From contig AP023240.1 of NCBI GenBank assembly GCA_016592635.1, positions 2,521,630 through 2,585,629 of the forward strand: 64,000 nucleotides of DNA, read 5' to 3'. This document shows, one piece after another, positions 9,197 to 16,019 of this stretch (the first letter of the stretch is position 1; each line of letters starts with the position of its first letter). Origin of the DNA: Methyloprofundus sp. GTDB taxonomy: Bacteria > Pseudomonadota > Gammaproteobacteria > Methylococcales > Methylomonadaceae. Both the position numbers and the translations under genes were made by a program. The notes beneath the pieces are model-generated. The model was not told the origin of the DNA and did not search any database. It was given only the letters and a program-made list of their open reading frames with translations.

Positions 9197-10311
9197 CTAT
9201 CCAACGATTTCAAGTCATCATGCCTCAGCTCGGTGCAAATGATGATGAGGCTCAAATTATTGAATGGTTAGTAAAGCCTGGGCAAGAAATAAGCAAAGGA
9301 CAAGCTCTCGTTACACTGGAAACCAGTAAGGCGACATATGATGTTGAAAGTGAAGAGAACGGCTACTTTTGGCCCATTGCAAACACTGGAGAAACACGTC
9401 CAGTCCAGGATGTTATAGGCCTGATATTAAGTGAAAACAATACAAAAATAGCTGAGGAGGATATTAAGTTTTTTAGTTTACCTCAAAAACCTGCAACAGA
9501 GGAGCTTGCCTCTACCCTGGGCACTCCCCAGTTAACAGTTAAGGCTCGTAAACTACTGGAAGAACATAAAATTGACCTTGCTATTTTACCAACCGACCGA
9601 ATCATTCGTACCACTGATATTCAAGATTTAATCGCAGATAAGCAAATAACAATAGTAAAACCAGTGCCTGATGCTTTACGCAGAGTTGTTATTTATGGCG
9701 CCTCACAAGGCGGTCTTACAGTAGCCGAATGTCTTCATTATATGGGAAATTACGAGGTCATCGCATTTCTGGATGACACACCCGAAATAATAGGCAATAC
9801 CTTTGCAGGTTATCCCGTATGGTCAGGTAAAGACATTGAGCTATGCGCATCCCGCAATATAGGAGCGCTTATTACGCATATTGCAAATCGTGATTTTCGC
9901 GTAAAACTGGTTAATATTGCAGACACTGCAGGCTTATACTTGATGAATGTTATTCACCCCTCTGCCATAGTTGCCAACTCAGTTAATCTGGGCGTTGGCA
10001 ACCTAATCAAAGCTGGCGCAATTCTGGATACTGAAGTCATCATAGGTAACTGCTGCATCATCGACAATGGGGTCATTATTCCTCACCACGTTCATTTGGG
10101 CAATGCTGTACACCTTGCTCCTGGAGTCTCCATGGGCGGAGGTTGCACCATCGGAGATCGCACTCTAATTGGCGTTGGGGCAAGCATTTCATCACGTATA
10201 AATATAGGCAGTAATGTTATCGTAAGCTCTGGTTCTACTGTTGTTCGTGATGTTCCGCCCAATGTCATTCTAGCTGGCAATCCTGCCAAAATCATCGGTC
10301 AAAGACCCTAA
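9193..10311 (+). CDS. lipoyl domain + E3/E1-binding domain + NeuD/PglD-like acyltransferase chimera
   Basis: A 372-residue protein laid out like an E2 subunit with a foreign catalytic domain. Residues 1-82 form a biotinyl/lipoyl domain, with the modifiable lysine at 46 in LETSKATYD. Residues 108-150 resemble a peripheral-subunit-binding domain (TPQLTVKARKLLEEHKIDL...TDIQDLI). Residues 163-250 form a small Rossmann-like PglD_N fold (VVIYGASQGGLTVAE, FLDDTP). Residues 255-372 are left-handed beta-helix hexapeptide repeats with candidate catalytic histidines at 298-299 and the terminal AGNPAKIIG typical of NeuD/PglD sugar O/N-acyltransferases. A chloramphenicol-acetyltransferase-like E2 catalytic domain (HxxxDG) is absent. 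Inference: the E1 acylates the swinging lipoyl arm and the beta-helix domain passes the acyl group to an unknown acceptor instead of CoA. It overlaps the E1 gene by four bases. Confidence 0.85.
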   Translation: MTIQRFQVIMPQLGANDDEAQIIEWLVKPGQEISKGQALVTLETSKATYDVESEENGYFWPIANTGETRPVQDVIGLILSENNTKIAEEDIKFFSLPQKPATEELASTLGTPQLTVKARKLLEEHKIDLAILPTDRIIRTTDIQDLIADKQITIVKPVPDALRRVVIYGASQGGLTVAECLHYMGNYEVIAFLDDTPEIIGNTFAGYPVWSGKDIELCASRNIGALITHIANRDFRVKLVNIADTAGLYLMNVIHPSAIVANSVNLGVGNLIKAGAILDTEVIIGNCCIIDNGVIIPHHVHLGNAVHLAPGVSMGGGCTIGDRTLIGVGASISSRINIGSNVIVSSGSTVVRDVPPNVILAGNPAKIIGQRP

Positions 10312-10575
10312 CTTTAAAACTAAGACTGAGGATAAAATATCCCCTCGAAACTAGCACAGAACTTTTGTTTAGTTCCAGGCCGTAAAAATAGGCGCAGGTC
10401 TTTAGCCTGCTTTAGTTTTGATACTTGTCCCGTTTAATTACATTTCCCGCTCTTATTTAGGCAAAAACTGGACTTCTACCAACTAGCTGACTATCATGCC
10501 CAATCACATTATATTTTCTATGCTACAGAGTTCAGCCACCTCAACTTACATTAATATAGTTTCTCTTTAAGTAAT

Positions 10576-10860
10576 ATGCCCAAAACCTACCACACTGCTG
10601 ACTTGGCTGTTGCCCTCAAATACGATGGCAAAAACGCTCCAAAAGTCACCGCTAAAGGTGAAGGCATAAGCGCAGAACAAATTCTGGCAATAGCCGAACA
10701 ACACGGCATTCCCCTACAAACCGAACCTGAACTCACCAAGATATTAGCGCAAATCCCATTAGGTGATGAAATACCCAATGAACTCTATACCGCAGTCGCA
10801 GAAGTGATTGCTTTCGCCTATTATTTAAGTGGCAAAACCCCTGACGACCTTAAATCATGA
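10576..10860 (+). CDS. FlhB-like C-terminal domain protein
   Basis: A 94-residue cytosolic protein resembling the C-terminal domain of FlhB/EscU/YscU export-switch proteins: the AVALKYDGKNAPKVTAKG start, then a GISAEQILAIAEQHGIPL helix and a VAEVIAFAYYLSG end. The autocleavage motif NPTH of true FlhB and all membrane segments are absent, matching the stand-alone FhlB-like family. No flagellar or type III secretion gene is nearby. Its stop overlaps the psd start (ATGA), so the two are a translational pair. Its role is not known. About 264 bases without a recognisable gene precede it. Confidence 0.75.
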   Translation: MPKTYHTADLAVALKYDGKNAPKVTAKGEGISAEQILAIAEQHGIPLQTEPELTKILAQIPLGDEIPNELYTAVAEVIAFAYYLSGKTPDDLKS

Positions 10861-11714
10861 CTTTTAAAGAAAGCTTAACTACCCTTCCGCAATACATACT
10901 TCCGCATCACCCTTTATCCAGACTCATGCGCCAATTGACGCACAGTGAGAACAAAACTTGGAAAAATTTCTTTATCACCCAAATTGCCAGTCATTATGGT
11001 GTGAATATGGATGAAGCGATTGATTCTGATATTAATGCCTACCCCAGTTTTAACCATTTTTTTACCCGCGAGTTAAAAGCAGGCGTGCGTACTATTGCCA
11101 ATAATACTGGTGATATTGCCTGTCCTGCTGATGGCGCAGTCAGTCAAGCAGGTGATATTACCGATGGCGACATTATCCAAGCAAAAGGTAAAAGCTATAC
11201 GGCCACCGATTTATTAGGCGGTGATGCCGAGCGTGCTGCTCCCTTTAACAATGGTAAATTCACCACTATTTATTTATCCCCCAAGGATTACCATCGTTTG
11301 CACATGCCTTTAGATGGCACTTTAAAAGAAATGACCCATGTGCCAGGACGTTTATTTAGTGTTAATGCAGCAACCGCCAATTCAGTCCCGCGTTTATTTG
11401 CACGCAATGAACGTGTAGTGGCTATTTTTGATACTGAAATTGGACCTATGGCTTTAGTCTTGGTCGGTGCTATTTTTGTTGCCAGCATTGAAACTGTTTG
11501 GCATGGCGAAGTCACGCCACCAACAGCGACAGAGGTACAAACTTGGCAATATGACGATGATGCACCGCAATTAAAACGCGGTGAAGAAATGGGTCGCTTT
11601 AATATGGGGTCTACTATTATTGTTTTATACGGTAAAGATGTAATGAACTGGGAAGAAGCTTTTGTACCAGGTGAAAAAGTGCAGTTGGGGGAGAAGATTG
11701 GGCAAGTTTCCTAA
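10857..11714 (+). CDS. psd: phosphatidylserine decarboxylase proenzyme
   Basis: Makes phosphatidylethanolamine from phosphatidylserine at the inner membrane. The 285 residues include the N-terminal FFITQIASHYGVNMDEA-type segment, the FFTRELKAGVR motif, the catalytic PADGAVSQAG and SPKDYHRLHMP stretches, and near the C-terminus the self-cleavage site in FNMGSTIIVLYG, where the Ser of GST becomes the pyruvoyl group of the alpha chain. Length fits the family. It overlaps the FlhB-like gene by four bases. Confidence 0.96.
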   Translation: MTFKESLTTLPQYILPHHPLSRLMRQLTHSENKTWKNFFITQIASHYGVNMDEAIDSDINAYPSFNHFFTRELKAGVRTIANNTGDIACPADGAVSQAGDITDGDIIQAKGKSYTATDLLGGDAERAAPFNNGKFTTIYLSPKDYHRLHMPLDGTLKEMTHVPGRLFSVNAATANSVPRLFARNERVVAIFDTEIGPMALVLVGAIFVASIETVWHGEVTPPTATEVQTWQYDDDAPQLKRGEEMGRFNMGSTIIVLYGKDVMNWEEAFVPGEKVQLGEKIGQVS

Positions 11715-11746
11715 TAGTATCTCGGTGCAACTACAGCAACTAACGT

Positions 11747-11800
11747 GTAGGTTGGGTTAGCTTTTCTAGCGTAGCGCAGAAAACGTAACCCACCCAACCG
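11747..11800. repeat. TAACCCAAC palindrome family
   Basis: GTAGGTTGGGTTAGCTTTTC, the centre, then GAAAACGTAACCCACCCAACC, downstream of psd. It is the same family as the copy at 4951, in opposite orientation. It lies between the convergent psd and brnA genes. Confidence 0.7.
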
Positions 11801-11817
11801 TGCTAATCCTGACCCGG

Positions 11818-12042
11818 TTAGGTTTGTGATGACCATTGCATTTGTAATTTACGGTGATGGATCGCACAATCGCGTAAATACAGATTAATAAGGGTCTGAT
11901 AGGGAATGCCTGTTTCTTCGGTTAATGATTTAAAATATTCAACCGAATCACAATCAATTCGCATAGTGACTGGCTGTTTAAGGTACTTAAGGTAAGGGTT
12001 TTTCTTTCCTTTCATTTTAGAAAAGTCATAATGCTCTTTCAT
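11818..12042 (-). CDS. brnA: BrnA-type ribbon-helix-helix antitoxin
   Basis: A 74-residue protein following brnT on the minus strand with a four-base overlap (ATGA). The core TMRIDCDSVEYFKSLTEETGIPYQTLINLYLRD is the BrnA/CopG-like ribbon-helix-helix pattern: a short beta strand of alternating residues, then two helices. BrnA neutralises the BrnT ribonuclease and represses the operon as a complex. The N-terminus (MKEHYDFSKMKGKKNPY) matches the usual BrnA linker that wraps the toxin. Toxin-first order is normal for this family. Confidence 0.88.
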   Translation of the reverse strand: MKEHYDFSKMKGKKNPYLKYLKQPVTMRIDCDSVEYFKSLTEETGIPYQTLINLYLRDCAIHHRKLQMQWSSQT

Positions 12043-12332
12043 TCTCTTTCACTCCAATACGCTTTTGCTTCATCTTTATCTGCTTTTCTAGCAGAAATGA
12101 TTCTAATAACGGCTTCTTCCTCCCTAAAGCAGTGACAAACAACAATGGTTTTTAATTTAAAGCTTGTACCAAGCAGAAGAAAGCGGTCTTCGCTTTCAGA
12201 ATGTTCAGGATCAAAGAATTGAATCGCGTATTCATCATAAAAAGCGGTTTGAGCTTCATCAAACGAAACACCATGCTTTGAAATGTTTACCTTATCTTTG
12301 TTATTATCCCATTCAAATTCAAGCTTCTTCAT
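12039..12332 (-). CDS. brnT: BrnT-type ribonuclease toxin
   Basis: A 97-residue DUF497/BrnT toxin with a RelE-like fold. It shows the family signature FEWDNNKDKVNISKHGVSF near the N-terminus, the DPEHSESEDRFLLLG centre and the C-terminal RIISARKADKDEAKAY. Lys/Arg residues in these motifs match the catalytic set known for Brucella BrnT. It is full length with no interruption, so the system is likely active. It is the first gene of the operon; a long inverted repeat at 12327-12353 overlaps its start codon. Confidence 0.9.
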   Translation of the reverse strand: MKKLEFEWDNNKDKVNISKHGVSFDEAQTAFYDEYAIQFFDPEHSESEDRFLLLGTSFKLKTIVVCHCFREEEAVIRIISARKADKDEAKAYWSERE

Positions 12333-12353
12333 ACGTACATTGTACTTATGAAG
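12327..12353. promoter_or_regulatory. inverted repeat, likely BrnA operator over the brnT start
   Basis: Two 12-base arms (CTTCATACGTAC and GTACTTATGAAG) separated by ATT, with a single mismatch. The repeat covers the brnT ATG (12332-12330) and the bases just upstream. Ribbon-helix-helix antitoxins bind such sites to autoregulate, so this is the best operator candidate. The binding itself is inference. Confidence 0.65.
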
Positions 12354-12477
12354 TTATTTCTGTCAACAGTACCTTTAAAATAAAACCTAACGATGTGGTT
12401 AGAACGGATTGGAGGAGGTACGCCCAACAATGTAGGCATCCGTAAAATGTTGGGTTATATTTTAGTATAACTTTTAA

Positions 12478-12738
12478 GTGGAGCTAAATATAACGCAAGT
12501 TGCAATAAGACAGTCTGAAGGGGCTAATATTATTAGTATCCCCAAAGTAATGCTGAAAACCTTGGCATTAGAAACGGGCGCATCACTAGACTTGTCCATT
12601 GAAGACAATAAAATAATATTAACGCCTGTCAAAGAAAGCTTAACATTAAAAGAAGTTTTAGATGGCAGCCCAAAATCTGCACTTGCCCTATCTGATGAAG
12701 ATAAACTTTGGTTAAATAATACCAATCCCAGTAAATAA
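12478..12738 (+). CDS. mazE: MazE/PemI-type AbrB-fold antitoxin
   Basis: An 86-residue antitoxin starting at a GTG. The N-terminal AbrB/SpoVT half (about 1-50) has VAIRQSEGANIISIPKVMLKTLALETGASLDLSIEDNKI in pattern, followed by the PemI-like toxin-binding tail (LKEVLDGSPKSALALSDEDKLWLNN). The last few residues (TNPSK and stop) are encoded by the terminal inverted repeat of a MITE that starts at 12719, so the native C-terminus was probably replaced. The downstream mazF is a pseudogene, so this is an orphan antitoxin. Confidence 0.82.
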   Translation: MELNITQVAIRQSEGANIISIPKVMLKTLALETGASLDLSIEDNKIILTPVKESLTLKEVLDGSPKSALALSDEDKLWLNNTNPSK

Positions 12739-12866
12739 TTACCCTAATACCGTTATTCCCGAAGTCTTTTTATCGGGAATCCATTCGCGTAGTAGATTCC
12801 TGCTAACAGCATGCAGGAATGAACGGCATTTGTGGAGTTAGGGTATCAATATATTGGGATTGGTAT
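12719..12866. mobile_element. MITE with ATACCAATCCC terminal inverted repeats
   Basis: A 148-base element bounded by ATACCAATCCC and GGGATTGGTAT. Inside are a second inverted pair (TTACCCTAA / TTAGGGTAT) and a REP-like core CCGTTATTCCCGAAGTC...GAATGAACGG. A related element is at 42032-42168 and a solo core at 37084-37160. It lies between mazE and mazF, genes that normally abut or overlap. There is no coding capacity. Confidence 0.75.
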
Positions 12867-12892
12867 AACTCCCCCATTGGAAAAGAAATTTA

Positions 12893-13177
12893 ATGGCTTA
12901 CATTCCCGAGCAAGGTGATATTATTTAGTTAAGTTTTGACCCAAGTAGTGGCAAGGAAATAATGAAACGCAGACCTGCCTATGTTATTTCTAGAAAAATA
13001 TTCAACGAACATACTGGTCTAGCTATTATTGCCCCTATTTCCGGTACCATACGAGGTATAAAATTAGAAGTTATATTGCCTGAGCAATTGAAAACAAAAG
13101 GGGCTGTTTTTATAGAACAGGTTGCGGAACAGGAAATTGATGCAATAAGAATTCTTGCCAAACTCTTAATAGGTTAA
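12893..13177 (+). pseudogene. mazF: MazF-type endoribonuclease toxin, inactivated
   Basis: Reading from ATG 12893 gives MAYIPEQGDII, then TAG at 12926-12928, then LSFDPSSGKEIMKRRPAYVIS in the same frame. MazF proteins have IWLDFDP-like residues here, so a Trp codon (TGG) became TAG. Further on, KGAVFIEQVAEQEIDAIR lacks the 15-20 residues (the QVKSLDWRAR-type segment) that intact MazF carries before its last helix, so there is also an in-frame deletion. An ATG at 12962 could still start a 71-residue fragment, but it would lack the first strand and the active-site loop. Two independent lesions mean the toxin is dead. Confidence 0.82.
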
Positions 13178-13235
13178 GCTGAGCAAGATGCTCTAATCGG
13201 GATATTTTTTCCGTTTAGAGCCTATGCCGCCCTGC

Positions 13236-13288
13236 AAGGTGTTGGGTTACATTTTCTGCGCTACGTTTGAAAAGCTAACCCAACCTAC
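13236..13288. repeat. TAACCCAAC palindrome family
   Basis: GTGTTGGGTTACATTTTCTG, the centre, then AAAAGCTAACCCAACCTACC. It lies downstream of the mazF pseudogene; the remaining bases up to 13373 hold no recognisable gene. Confidence 0.68.
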
Positions 13289-13373
13289 CCTACCCTACAA
13301 CGGCTCAAGTTGTGTGCCCCTTCCTAGGCACTCACAACCCAACCTTGTTCGTTAGAATTATTTGCCCTAAAAA

Positions 13374-15710
13374 TTATGGAAGTGCAACAACTCTCACCCC
13401 TCTACCACTTGCTACGTAAGCATACTCTCCTTGTATAGTTACATCATGAGCATTCTCTCTATCTGAGCCACCAAGGTTTTCAGTTATAGCAACCGTCCCT
13501 ACGTTCAATGGGGATTCTGGGGTACTAATATCAAGGATTCCAATTCCCCTAAAACCACCTGCAGTATAAGCATAATCTCCATCAATGTGAATATTTTCAA
13601 CATCCATATTTACAGCAGGAAGCAATCCCCCCACCCCACGAATATATTTAAAGAAAATGGGGTGCGACGCACTTCTTATATCAATTACTGCCATCCCATA
13701 TCCTGCATTTTCCTCTTTACTCATTGGTAAGCTTGCAGTTATATAAGCATAATTTTCTTTGACAAAAATTTCACTAGCACGAGATAATATATGCTCTCTC
13801 TCCATTTTAAGCCTTCCAACGACCTCTGCAGACCCTGGAATACTAATATCAATAATATCTAAGATAGATTCAGAGTAATCAATAGCATATGCATAATTTT
13901 CCACAATACTAACTTTAATGTAATCACTATCCGAGAGAGTTCTTACCACAACAGGAGCCGTTATGATACCAACATCAATAATAATCATCTCATTACTGTT
14001 AACCAAGTACACGTAATTGTCGGCCACGGTTATATCAATGCTAGACGAACGTTCGCTATTAGATAATGAGCCAAGTTCAGCTACAATTATTGGTGATTCA
14101 GGCTGACTAATGTTAATAATATGCAAGTCACTAGCATCATTCACCACATAAGCATAATTTCCTATTACCTTAACGACAGTAGCTATCCCTAACGTATTAA
14201 CGGTATTTTTAATGATAGGGTTTGATGGCGTTGTAATATCAATAATTTGCAAACCTTCTCTTCCATCTGCTACATAAGCATAATTTCCTGAAACTGCGAT
14301 GTCCACTGCATTACCTGGTGTATTAATAAAGCCTACATTGGCAGGTTCCATCGTTAATGTATTAAGCCTATAAATATCCAATCCTTTTTTGCTCATTGCG
14401 TAAGCATAATTATTTACTATTTCTATACTTGATGTATACCTAGCAGATAGTGCGTTAGGAATAACAACCTTGGGAGAGTTTGGGTCGCTAATGTTAAGTA
14501 CTTGTATTCCTGTAGAATTGGAAGCTACATAAGCATAGTTTCCAGCTATATTGATATCTACAAATGTACCTAACCCAAAATTTGTATTTACGTATATAGG
14601 AGAACTAGGTGAGGAAATATCAAACGTATTTAAAGAGACTTCATTCGTTACATAAGCATAATTCCCTTTAACACTAATTGTAGGTAAGCGACCTGGGCTT
14701 AAGGCAGCACCTAAATCAGCAGAACCTATAATGCTAGCAAATTCAGGGGAGCTTATATCAGCAATTTGTAACTCACCATAGGGGTTTACTATATAGGCAT
14801 AGCTATCCTTTATAAAAATAGCGGAAGCATCAAATTCATTGACAGTATTGACCAGTGTATTCACAAGGATAGGTGCTTCTGGGATACTAATATCAATAAT
14901 TTTTACTCCATCACGACCATCTGGGACATAAACATATTTTCCGCTTCTTAGTACCCTACTATCATAATTAAAAGTATTACCACTAAATCTTTTATCCTTG
15001 ATGGTAGGCAAGGAAGGGGTACTTATGTCAATTGTATATAATGTATTGCCCGCCGTCACATAGGCTACATCACCTTCTACCTGAATAGAGTCAAACCCTG
15101 AGGAGCTAGTACCTCCTCCAAAAGCATTACCACTTACTATACTACTCACTGAACCTATTATAGTTGGCGAGGCGGGGGTACTGATATCAACAACAAGTAA
15201 AGCTTTTGAACCACTATCAAATGTTAAATACGCATAGTTACCTACTATCTGCATATCATTTGGGATATTTTCTGTTTTGAGGATTCCAATAAGGTCAATG
15301 GTATTTTCTTTACCTATGGAAGTGGATTCAGTAGCTAAGGGTAACCATTGAGAAATTGAGCCTAGCGGAAGAAGTCCGTCAAATACTGCGCCATAAACAT
15401 ATAGTTGTCCATCTTTCGTCCCAATGTAGGTATCAGATTCATTGTAGTATCTAACAAAATAATCACTTGCATGAAATGATTCTTTACCAGCAGGAGAAAA
15501 ATACTGAAAATAGTCCTTTTCTACCCAATTAAATATTGCCTCAGACTCACTAAGTTCATTTGAGACAACTATAGTAGGCAAAAAAAAAGATAACGAAGCA
15601 GCTATACTTAACATTAAAGTAATGCTTATTTTTTTTCTAGCTTGTTTATTTTTTATCTGAAAAAAAGACTCACCTGAATTCAGATCCCCTAATTTAATTG
15701 AAATATTCAT
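13374..15710 (-). CDS. exported LVIVD-repeat beta-propeller protein
   Basis: A 778-residue protein with an N-terminal membrane segment after a basic leader (about 30-48, ITLMLSIAASLSFFLPTIV). A short domain (about 55-110) follows, of the type AIFNWVEKDYFQYFSPAG...YFVRYYNESDTYIGTKDGQLYVYG, which I have seen at the head of many methylotroph exported proteins but cannot name. The rest is about a dozen tandem LVIVD-type repeats of roughly 42 residues with the pattern GNYAYV...LxIIDIS-P-xPxxV. Such repeats form propeller-like surface proteins of unknown ligand. The ATG at 15710 is backed by GGAGGAAATAA just upstream. No sorting signal is evident at the C-terminus. It is not part of a clear operon. 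Confidence 0.82.
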   Translation of the reverse strand: MNISIKLGDLNSGESFFQIKNKQARKKISITLMLSIAASLSFFLPTIVVSNELSESEAIFNWVEKDYFQYFSPAGKESFHASDYFVRYYNESDTYIGTKDGQLYVYGAVFDGLLPLGSISQWLPLATESTSIGKENTIDLIGILKTENIPNDMQIVGNYAYLTFDSGSKALLVVDISTPASPTIIGSVSSIVSGNAFGGGTSSSGFDSIQVEGDVAYVTAGNTLYTIDISTPSLPTIKDKRFSGNTFNYDSRVLRSGKYVYVPDGRDGVKIIDISIPEAPILVNTLVNTVNEFDASAIFIKDSYAYIVNPYGELQIADISSPEFASIIGSADLGAALSPGRLPTISVKGNYAYVTNEVSLNTFDISSPSSPIYVNTNFGLGTFVDINIAGNYAYVASNSTGIQVLNISDPNSPKVVIPNALSARYTSSIEIVNNYAYAMSKKGLDIYRLNTLTMEPANVGFINTPGNAVDIAVSGNYAYVADGREGLQIIDITTPSNPIIKNTVNTLGIATVVKVIGNYAYVVNDASDLHIINISQPESPIIVAELGSLSNSERSSSIDITVADNYVYLVNSNEMIIIDVGIITAPVVVRTLSDSDYIKVSIVENYAYAIDYSESILDIIDISIPGSAEVVGRLKMEREHILSRASEIFVKENYAYITASLPMSKEENAGYGMAVIDIRSASHPIFFKYIRGVGGLLPAVNMDVENIHIDGDYAYTAGGFRGIGILDISTPESPLNVGTVAITENLGGSDRENAHDVTIQGEYAYVASGRGVRVVALP

Positions 15711-15782
15711 TTATTTCCTCCGCACTCTATTTAAATAAAGACAGGTACTGAGCGCATGACGTACCTGACATTGAGATCTAAG

Positions 15783-16016
15783 CTACACAACGCTAAAATC
15801 ACGAAATTTCGTCATCCCAACAAGCCACCCAAAGCCACCTAACTTATACACTAGTAAATTAATAATTGCAACCTTATCTTTTAAGTCAGCAATTCTAGCT
15901 TTATAGTTGAGTGGTAAATAATTAAAAAAATATTTTGGCCTTAATAAAAAATACCAGATTCGAAAGAACCCTCTCTTACTGAATTTTATTGTATAGCCAA
16001 GAATCAGAACGCCCAA
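15783..16016 (-). CDS. small hypothetical frame, doubtful
   Basis: A possible 77-residue product from a TTG four bases after the stop of the diguanylate cyclase gene. It is basic and aromatic-rich (RIWYFLLRPKYFFNYLPLNYK) with no family I recognise and no separate ribosome-binding site. It might be a translationally coupled small gene or the remnant of something larger. Treat it as weak. Confidence 0.25.
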   Translation of the reverse strand: MGVLILGYTIKFSKRGFFRIWYFLLRPKYFFNYLPLNYKARIADLKDKVAIINLLVYKLGGFGWLVGMTKFRDFSVV

Positions 16017-16019
16017 GAT

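Noticed and set aside
12962..13177. Intact 71-residue MazF-like protein
   Set aside because: It lacks the conserved N-terminus and an internal segment; reading upstream shows the in-frame TAG that truncated the original gene.
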